Assembly: GCA_045124015.1 (NCBI GenBank)
Contig: JBGVLA010000005.1
Coordinates: 1 to 5,230, forward strand
From: QALR01 sp045124015
GTDB lineage: Bacteria > Bacillota > Clostridia > Oscillospirales > CAG-272
Direction: 5' to 3'
Length of the DNA stretch: 5,230 bases
A model generated the notes under the pieces. The model was not told where the DNA came from, ran no database searches, and was given only the letters and a program-made list of their open reading frames with translations. Numbering within the stretch: the first letter of the stretch is position 1; every line of letters starts with the position of its first letter. Positions 1 to 3,420 of the stretch are shown here, piece by piece. The translations under genes and the position numbers were made by a program.

Positions 1-678
1 CACGGCGACGATAAGCTGATGGTCCGCGCACGCACCGCATTCCTTGACGCAGGCTTTTATGATGCGCTCCGCGACGCCGTCACAAAGGAAGTTCTCGCCC
101 ATGCGGAAAAGGGTGTCACACTCCTTGATGCAGGCTGTGGCGAGGGTTTTTATACCGCGCACATCCGCCGCGCGCTTCTTGATGCGGACAAAGAGCCGTC
201 CATTTATGGTATCGACGTTTCAAAGGATGCCGTCCATGCTTGCGCTGTGCGTGACAGAGGCATTCGTCTGGCAGTAGCCAGCATCTTCGACCTTCCGAAA
301 GAAAATGAAAGTGTGGATATCCTCATCAACCTTTTTGCCCCTTATGACGCCGCAGAATTTTCTCGCGTCTTAAAGGAAGGTGGTACGCTCATCCGCGTAT
401 TCCCTCGCGAACGTCACCTGTGGGAGCTCAAATGCGCCGTCTATGATACCCCCTATGAAAACGAGATCGATACCCTTGTCCTTGAAGGCTTTGTCATGGT
501 CAAAAAGGACTTTATCTCGTTTCCCTTGCATCTCACATCCGGCGCTGAGATCGATTCCCTTTTCAAAATGACGCCTTATTATTACAAAACGAGCCGCGAT
601 GGCCAAGCTCGTTTGGCTGCTCTCGAAAATTTGCAAACACACGCGGAATTTTATCTTGTCTTTTATAAAAAAGCATAA
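1..678 (+). CDS. rlmA: 23S rRNA (guanine-N1)-methyltransferase, RlmA family, 3' part (5'-truncated by window)
   Basis: This SAM-dependent enzyme methylates N1 of a guanine in helix 35 of 23S rRNA. The known targets are G745 for the Gram-negative RlmA(I) type and G748 for the Gram-positive RlmA(II)/TlrB type, and the second is more likely here by inference. The reading frame is open from base 1. The visible 225 residues begin HGDDKLMVRAR and continue RTAFLDAG, which matches the family segment between the N-terminal zinc domain and the methyltransferase fold. The ATG at 19 is therefore internal, and about 45-50 residues with the zinc-binding cysteines lie upstream. SAM motif I is LLDAGCGEGFYT (visible residues 41-52), followed by the acidic GIDVS strand. 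The NLFAP motif and the RHLWELK and KMTPYYYKT segments are typical of RlmA. No clear intrinsic terminator follows the stop. In some bacteria RlmA(II) methylation alters macrolide or ketolide susceptibility. The family call is firm; the exact target base is not. Confidence 0.88.
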   Translation, partial: HGDDKLMVRARTAFLDAGFYDALRDAVTKEVLAHAEKGVTLLDAGCGEGFYTAHIRRALLDADKEPSIYGIDVSKDAVHACAVRDRGIRLAVASIFDLPKENESVDILINLFAPYDAAEFSRVLKEGGTLIRVFPRERHLWELKCAVYDTPYENEIDTLVLEGFVMVKKDFISFPLHLTSGAEIDSLFKMTPYYYKTSRDGQARLAALENLQTHAEFYLVFYKKA

Positions 679-707
679 CTTTATTCCGTCTTATATCAAA
701 CCAAAAC

Positions 708-736
708 TTGACATTCCATGTTTTTCATGGTAAAAT
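708..736 (+). promoter_or_regulatory. SigA-type promoter of the amidase gene
   Basis: A consensus -35 box TTGACA (708-713) is separated by exactly 17 bases from a -10 box TAAAAT (731-736), which matches five of six consensus positions. The expected transcription start is near 743, giving a leader of about 28 bases before the ATG at 771. The TTG of the -35 box is in frame with the amidase and could be mistaken for its start codon. The promoter follows the rlmA stop by about 30 bases, so the amidase can be transcribed independently. Confidence 0.85.
716..730 (+). promoter_or_regulatory. Perfect dyad in promoter spacer, possible operator
   Basis: CCATG (716-720), five T bases, then CATGG (726-730) form a perfect 5-bp inverted repeat that fills most of the spacer and abuts the -10 box. 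A dyad placed here could be a repressor binding site. It is short enough to occur by chance and I cannot assign it to a regulator family. Confidence 0.3.
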
Positions 737-755
737 AGTTTTGTTCATATTTACG

Positions 756-763
756 AAAGGAGG
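756..763 (+). promoter_or_regulatory. Ribosome binding site fixing the amidase start
   Basis: AAAGGAGG ends 7 bases before the ATG at 771. It is near-perfect and decides the start at 771 against the in-frame TTG at 708, which belongs to the -35 box and has no ribosome binding site. Confidence 0.92.
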
Positions 764-770
764 TAGAATC

Positions 771-1733
771 ATGTCGAATACCAATGATAATGATACACAG
801 TTTGAAGCCCTGTTTTCCAATCTGCTGAAATTTTTCTTCATCTTCGTCATTCTCGTCGTGATCATTCTTGCGATCCACTTTTCAGGGTTCTTGAATTTTG
901 ACACGCCTACCTCTTCCACAACAGGTATGTCGATCCAAACGATTCCGACGACACCCATCGAAACAACGGCAACGCCCACCACGGTAACAACGCCCGGTGA
1001 AACGACCGAGAAAGAAACCACAACGCCGGAGCCGATCTCCACACCGACACAAACCACAACGGTCATGACGACATATCCCCCTGCAACCGTTCCCACCGCA
1101 TCCACAAACATTCCTACGACGACTACGCTCGCAACAGAACCCACCACGCAAACGACATCGAGCATTCCGCCGACGCCCGTCGACCCGATGGACATCAGCG
1201 ATGAAGCGATGGAAAAACTGATCGAGGTTCGCTATCTTTCGATCCACGACGATTCCCGTCCCGGATATAAGCTTTGGAGCGTTAAAAATATCGTTGTGCA
1301 TTACGTTGGCAATCCAGGCTCTACAGCCGATCAAAACTGGCGCAACTTTGAAAACAATAAGCCGAGCACCAGTGCCCATTTCATCATTGGTCTCGATGGC
1401 GAGATCATCCAGTGTATGCCTCTTGATGAGGTAGCGTGGGCGATCGGAACCCGAGAAGGCAATTATACCTCCATTTCGATCGAATGTTGCCATCCCGACG
1501 AAACGGGTAAATTCACCGACGCTACATACGAATCTCTTGTTAAGCTTGTTTCGTGGCTCTGCAAAAAGACAGGGCTCGGAAGAGACGACGTGGTTCGCCA
1601 TTACGATTATCCGCGTCAAGCCAGCTGGGGCGTATGGCATAAGGAATGCCCTCTTTACTACGCAAGCAACAGCGACCCCGAATCCCACGAGCGTTGGGAA
1701 GATTTCAAAAACGATCTCATCATAGACGACTAA
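771..1733 (+). CDS. Membrane-anchored N-acetylmuramoyl-L-alanine amidase (Amidase_2/PGRP fold)
   Basis: This 320-residue protein should cleave the bond between N-acetylmuramic acid and L-alanine of peptidoglycan, outside the cell. Residues 1-18 are polar, about 19-40 form one hydrophobic membrane segment with no obvious signal peptidase site (a type II anchor), 45-135 are a Thr/Pro-rich stalk, and about 150-320 are the amidase domain. Likely zinc ligands are His177 (VVHYVG), His277 (VVRHYDY) and Cys293 (KECP), with Lys291 as the T7-lysozyme-type catalytic lysine. SAHFIIGLDGEI and the SIECCH segment (Glu238) are also typical of the family. About 16 residues separate His277 from Cys293, against 8 in T7 lysozyme, so a short insertion (PRQASWGVWH region) sits beside the zinc site. 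The gene has its own promoter and terminator. It resembles clostridial phage or host lysins in its catalytic domain, but the anchor suggests a housekeeping wall-remodelling role rather than lysis. The domain call is firm; the physiological role is inferred. Confidence 0.9.
   Translation: MSNTNDNDTQFEALFSNLLKFFFIFVILVVIILAIHFSGFLNFDTPTSSTTGMSIQTIPTTPIETTATPTTVTTPGETTEKETTTPEPISTPTQTTTVMTTYPPATVPTASTNIPTTTTLATEPTTQTTSSIPPTPVDPMDISDEAMEKLIEVRYLSIHDDSRPGYKLWSVKNIVVHYVGNPGSTADQNWRNFENNKPSTSAHFIIGLDGEIIQCMPLDEVAWAIGTREGNYTSISIECCHPDETGKFTDATYESLVKLVSWLCKKTGLGRDDVVRHYDYPRQASWGVWHKECPLYYASNSDPESHERWEDFKNDLIIDD
903..1175 (+). other. Thr/Pro-rich low-complexity stalk within the amidase
   Basis: Amidase residues 45-135 are roughly 40 percent threonine by hand count, with about 15 prolines, no cysteine and few bulky hydrophobic residues. 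There is no exact repeat unit and the threonine codons are mixed (ACA, ACG, ACC), so this is protein-level low complexity rather than a DNA microsatellite. It probably holds the catalytic domain away from the membrane within the wall. Extracellular O-glycosylation is possible but not shown by the sequence. The composition also keeps spurious reverse-strand frames open. Confidence 0.85.
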
Positions 1734-1762
1734 AATACCGTGATATCCTCACGGTATTTTTT
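1732..1762 (+). terminator. Intrinsic terminator after the amidase gene
   Basis: A perfect 12-bp stem pairs 1732-1743 with 1749-1760 around the loop TATCC. Its core is TACCGTGA/TCACGGTA and it is followed by a T tract at 1757-1762. The stem includes the last two bases of the amidase stop codon. Part of the T tract pairs with upstream A bases, as in many such terminators. The next gene starts only 17 bases after the T tract. Confidence 0.9.
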
Positions 1763-1779
1763 CATAGAAAGGATATTTT

Positions 1780-2217
1780 ATGGAAAACGTACTCATCAGC
1801 GCCTGTCTGCTCGGTGTTTCCTGCCGATACGACGGACTTTCAAAGCCCCTCGACGCAAAGATCATCGAAAATTTGAGATCGCGTTATCACCTGATCCCCA
1901 TCTGTCCCGAAATTTTCGGAGGACTCCCAACGCCGCGTATCCCTGCGGAGATCCAAGCAGACCGCCGCGTATTACGCAAAGACGGAAAAGACATCACCGA
2001 TGAATACAAAAAAGGCGCAAAGGAAGCGCTTCGGCTTGCCAAGCTTTTTGATTGCAAGCTTGCCATCCTCAAGGAACGAAGTCCCTCCTGCGGAAGCGGC
2101 GTCATCTATGACGGCTCCTTCACAGGAAATAAAATAAACGGCGACGGCATCACCGCAGAGCTGCTGAAAAAAGAAGGCATCCGCATCATCGGAGAAAGTG
2201 AGCTATATCATGCGTAA
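1780..2217 (+). CDS. DUF523 / TudS-like [4Fe-4S] desulfidase
   Basis: This 145-residue protein is a complete single-domain DUF523 protein. Characterised family members (TudS, thiouracil desulfidase) bind a [4Fe-4S] cluster through three conserved cysteines and remove sulfur from thiolated uracil compounds. Likely ligands here are Cys9 (SACLLG), Cys42 (ICPE) and Cys104 (SPSCG). Other family hallmarks are CRYDG (15-19), the GGLPTPRIPAE block (47-57), AILKERSPSCG (95-105), IYDG (109-112) and GDGITAELL. Gly-Asp near the C-terminus and the length of about 145-150 fit the short TudS form without the DUF1722 domain. The start is set by GAAAGGA at 1767-1773, 6 bases before the ATG. The gene overlaps the following Nudix gene, so the two are probably translated together. 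No promoter is visible in the 46-base gap upstream. The family is certain; the substrate in this organism is inferred from characterised relatives. Confidence 0.88.
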   Translation: MENVLISACLLGVSCRYDGLSKPLDAKIIENLRSRYHLIPICPEIFGGLPTPRIPAEIQADRRVLRKDGKDITDEYKKGAKEALRLAKLFDCKLAILKERSPSCGSGVIYDGSFTGNKINGDGITAELLKKEGIRIIGESELYHA

Positions 2218-2674
2218 AGATTGGTATTTTGTGTCTGAAAACACGATTTGCGATATCCGCGTTGTCGGCGTGCTTGTCAAAAATGGCAAAATCTTTGTCC
2301 AAAGAGAACAAAACGGCAATGAATACGCTCTCCCGGGAGGACATATCCAAATCGGAGAAACCTTAGAAGAAGGGCTGATACGGGAATACAAAGAAGAAAC
2401 AGGAACAGAAATTATTTGCCGCCGTATGCTTTGGAGCGAAGAATGCTTTTTCGAATGGAACGGCAAGCAAACGCATAATCTCTCCTTCTATTATCTGATC
2501 GACGGTGAAATCCCCGATAACGGAACATTTATATCTCATAAAGACAACGGCAACATCGAGGTCGGATGGCTGTCAATCGAGGAAATTCAAAACATCACCA
2601 TATACCCCGAATTTCTCAAGCAGGAAATTTATCATTTGGATTCCCCCATCAAACATTTCATTACAAAAGATTAA
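2210..2674 (+). CDS. Nudix hydrolase
   Basis: This 154-residue, single-domain cytosolic protein should hydrolyse a nucleoside diphosphate linked to another moiety, using Mg2+ or Mn2+. The complete Nudix box runs from Gly44 to Thr66: Gly44, Glu50, then REYKEETGT with Arg58, Glu59, Glu62, Glu63 and Gly65. The only deviation is Thr66 in place of the usual final hydrophobic residue. It is preceded by the typical YALPGGH strand. The C-terminal part (EVGWLSIEEIQ, YPEFLK) is typical of MutT/ADP-ribose-type Nudix proteins but does not identify the substrate. The ATG at 2210 is preferred. The in-frame GTG at 2198 lies only 3 bases after the GGAG at 2191-2194, too close for initiation, although that GGAG is rather far (15 bases) from 2210. 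The start overlaps the desulfidase gene by 8 bases, implying translational coupling. A house-cleaning role on modified nucleotides is inferred. Confidence 0.88.
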   Translation: MRKDWYFVSENTICDIRVVGVLVKNGKIFVQREQNGNEYALPGGHIQIGETLEEGLIREYKEETGTEIICRRMLWSEECFFEWNGKQTHNLSFYYLIDGEIPDNGTFISHKDNGNIEVGWLSIEEIQNITIYPEFLKQEIYHLDSPIKHFITKD

Positions 2675-2697
2675 AGCCGCAAATTTGCGGCTTTTTT
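2673..2697 (+). terminator. Intrinsic terminator after the Nudix gene
   Basis: AAAGCCGC (2673-2680) pairs with GCGGCTTT (2687-2694) around AAATTT, which can itself pair to tighten the loop. A T tract covers 2692-2697. The hairpin begins within the Nudix stop codon. It ends about 10 bases before the next promoter, separating the desulfidase-Nudix pair from the metal operon. Confidence 0.93.
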
Positions 2698-2707
2698 CAT
2701 TCTCCCC

Positions 2708-2736
2708 TTGACAAACACTCACAAACGTGATAACAT
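2708..2736 (+). promoter_or_regulatory. SigA-type promoter of the metal-resistance operon
   Basis: A consensus -35 box TTGACA (2708-2713) and a -10 box TAACAT (2731-2736, four of six matches) are separated by 17 bases. A TG at 2728-2729, one base before the -10 box, forms an extended -10 element that may compensate for the weaker hexamer. The expected start is near 2743, giving a leader of about 35 bases before cadC. The operator overlaps the -10 box and the start. Confidence 0.87.
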
Positions 2737-2757
2737 ATGAACAGATTTTCATATGTT
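2732..2757 (+). promoter_or_regulatory. CadC/ArsR-type operator (perfect 10-6-10 inverted repeat)
   Basis: AACATATGAA (2732-2741) and TTCATATGTT (2748-2757) are perfect reverse complements separated by the six bases CAGATT. The element starts inside the -10 box and extends about 14 bases past the expected transcription start, so a bound dimer would block RNA polymerase. Size, AT-rich composition and TGAA/TTCA content fit ArsR/SmtB-family operators, and the gene directly downstream encodes such a repressor. Autoregulation with release by metal is inferred. Each arm contains the self-complementary CATATG, and the two copies are 16 bases apart start to start. Confidence 0.85.
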
Positions 2758-2760
2758 CAA

Positions 2761-2768
2761 AAAAGGAG
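2761..2768 (+). promoter_or_regulatory. Ribosome binding site fixing the cadC start
   Basis: AAAAGGAG ends 9 bases before the ATG at 2778. It favours that start over an in-frame GTG at 2727, which lies within the promoter, upstream of the expected transcript start, and would add 17 residues encoded by operator DNA. Confidence 0.9.
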
Positions 2769-2777
2769 ACTTGCTTC

Positions 2778-3140
2778 ATGTCCGAAATTCATGATATCGA
2801 AAAATGCGAATTTCTTTGTCTGCACGAAGATGCTGTGCGCGAAGTGCGCGAAAAAATGCCCGACGAGGATACCCTCTACGACCTTGCCGAATTTTTCAAA
2901 ATCTTCGGCGATTCCACACGCATCCGCATTCTCTATGCCCTTTTTGAGCGAGAGCTGTGCGTTTGCGATATCGCAGGGCTTCTGGGGCTTACCCAAACCG
3001 CCGTTTCTCATCAGCTCCGCATTTTGAAAGCCAACAAGCTCGTCAAAGCACGACGAGACGGCAAAACCGTTTTCTATTCCCTTGACGACGAGCACGTCCA
3101 TGATATTTTGAATATGGGCATCGAACACCTCTTTGACTAA
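2778..3140 (+). CDS. cadC: CadC-type ArsR/SmtB metal-sensing repressor (Cd/Pb/Zn)
   Basis: This 120-residue winged-helix dimer should repress its own operon and release DNA on binding metal. The DNA-binding part is CDIAGLLGLTQTAVSHQLRILKANKLV (about 63-89), followed by the wing GKTVFYSL. Both CadC metal sites can be read. For the alpha3N site, Cys10 and Cys14 in the N-terminal extension (KCEFLC) join Cys61 and Cys63 in ELCVCD. In staphylococcal CadC this cysteine set senses Cd, Pb and Bi. For the alpha5 site, Asp104, His106, His117 and Asp120 align with Asp101, His103, His114 and Glu117 of CadC, with Asp for Glu at the last residue of the protein. The two sites distinguish it from ArsR (arsenic) and from CzrA or SmtB, which lack the N-terminal cysteines. 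The HMA and ATPase genes downstream fit Cd/Zn/Pb. Which metal induces it in vivo is not shown by sequence. Confidence 0.93.
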   Translation: MSEIHDIEKCEFLCLHEDAVREVREKMPDEDTLYDLAEFFKIFGDSTRIRILYALFERELCVCDIAGLLGLTQTAVSHQLRILKANKLVKARRDGKTVFYSLDDEHVHDILNMGIEHLFD

Positions 3141-3169
3141 TCTATTTTAACCGAAAAAGGAGAACCACC

Positions 3170-3388
3170 ATGAAAAAAGTTTACAAGCTCGAAAACCTTG
3201 ACTGTGCCGTATGTGCCGAAAAAATGAAACGCGCCATTGAAAAGATCGACGGTGTTGAATCCTGCGAAGTCAGCTTCCTCATGCAAAAGCTCACCATCGT
3301 TGCGGACGAATCCAAATTGGATGAGATCATCAAAAAAGCAGAAAAAGCCTGCAAAAAGGTCGAACCCGATTGCAAGATCCTCTACTGA
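3170..3388 (+). CDS. Free-standing heavy-metal-associated (HMA) domain protein, putative Zn/Cd chaperone
   Basis: This 72-residue cytosolic protein is a single ferredoxin-like HMA domain. The metal-binding loop is NLDCAVCAEKM, with Asp11, Cys12 and Cys15. The Asp before the first Cys is characteristic of the HMA domains of Zn/Cd/Pb ATPases (CadA, ZntA), whereas copper chaperones usually have GMTCxxC. It ends the normal HMA fold with CKKVEPDCKILY, which adds Cys61 and Cys68; Cys32 is also present. A strong site AAAAAGGAGA (3154-3163) precedes the ATG, 29 bases after cadC and 32 bases before the ATPase, so it is the middle gene of one operon. In CadA this domain is normally fused to the pump. 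Here the next gene begins directly with membrane segments, so this protein probably delivers metal to the pump or buffers it. The role is inferred; the domain is certain. Confidence 0.9.
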   Translation: MKKVYKLENLDCAVCAEKMKRAIEKIDGVESCEVSFLMQKLTIVADESKLDEIIKKAEKACKKVEPDCKILY

Positions 3389-3420
3389 TATATAAAAACC
3401 CGTAACGGAGAGATATCGTT

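Noticed and set aside
660..700. Terminator after the rlmA-family gene
   Set aside because: Only a short AAAG/CTTT pairing in AT-rich sequence is visible, with no GC stem and no clean T tract.
744..752. TTCATAT in the amidase leader resembling one arm of the cad operator
   Set aside because: Only a single half-site is present, in AT-rich leader DNA, with no partner arm. A chance match is the better explanation.
725..1688. Two overlapping reverse-strand open frames opposite the amidase
   Set aside because: Their Val/Gly-rich and Cys/Arg-rich products are the complement of Thr-codon runs. No domain or family is recognisable and the forward gene is clear.
1704..1736. TTCAAA and TAAAAT as a promoter for the desulfidase gene
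   Set aside because: The spacer would be 21 bases, the -35 match is poor, and the start would fall inside the terminator hairpin.
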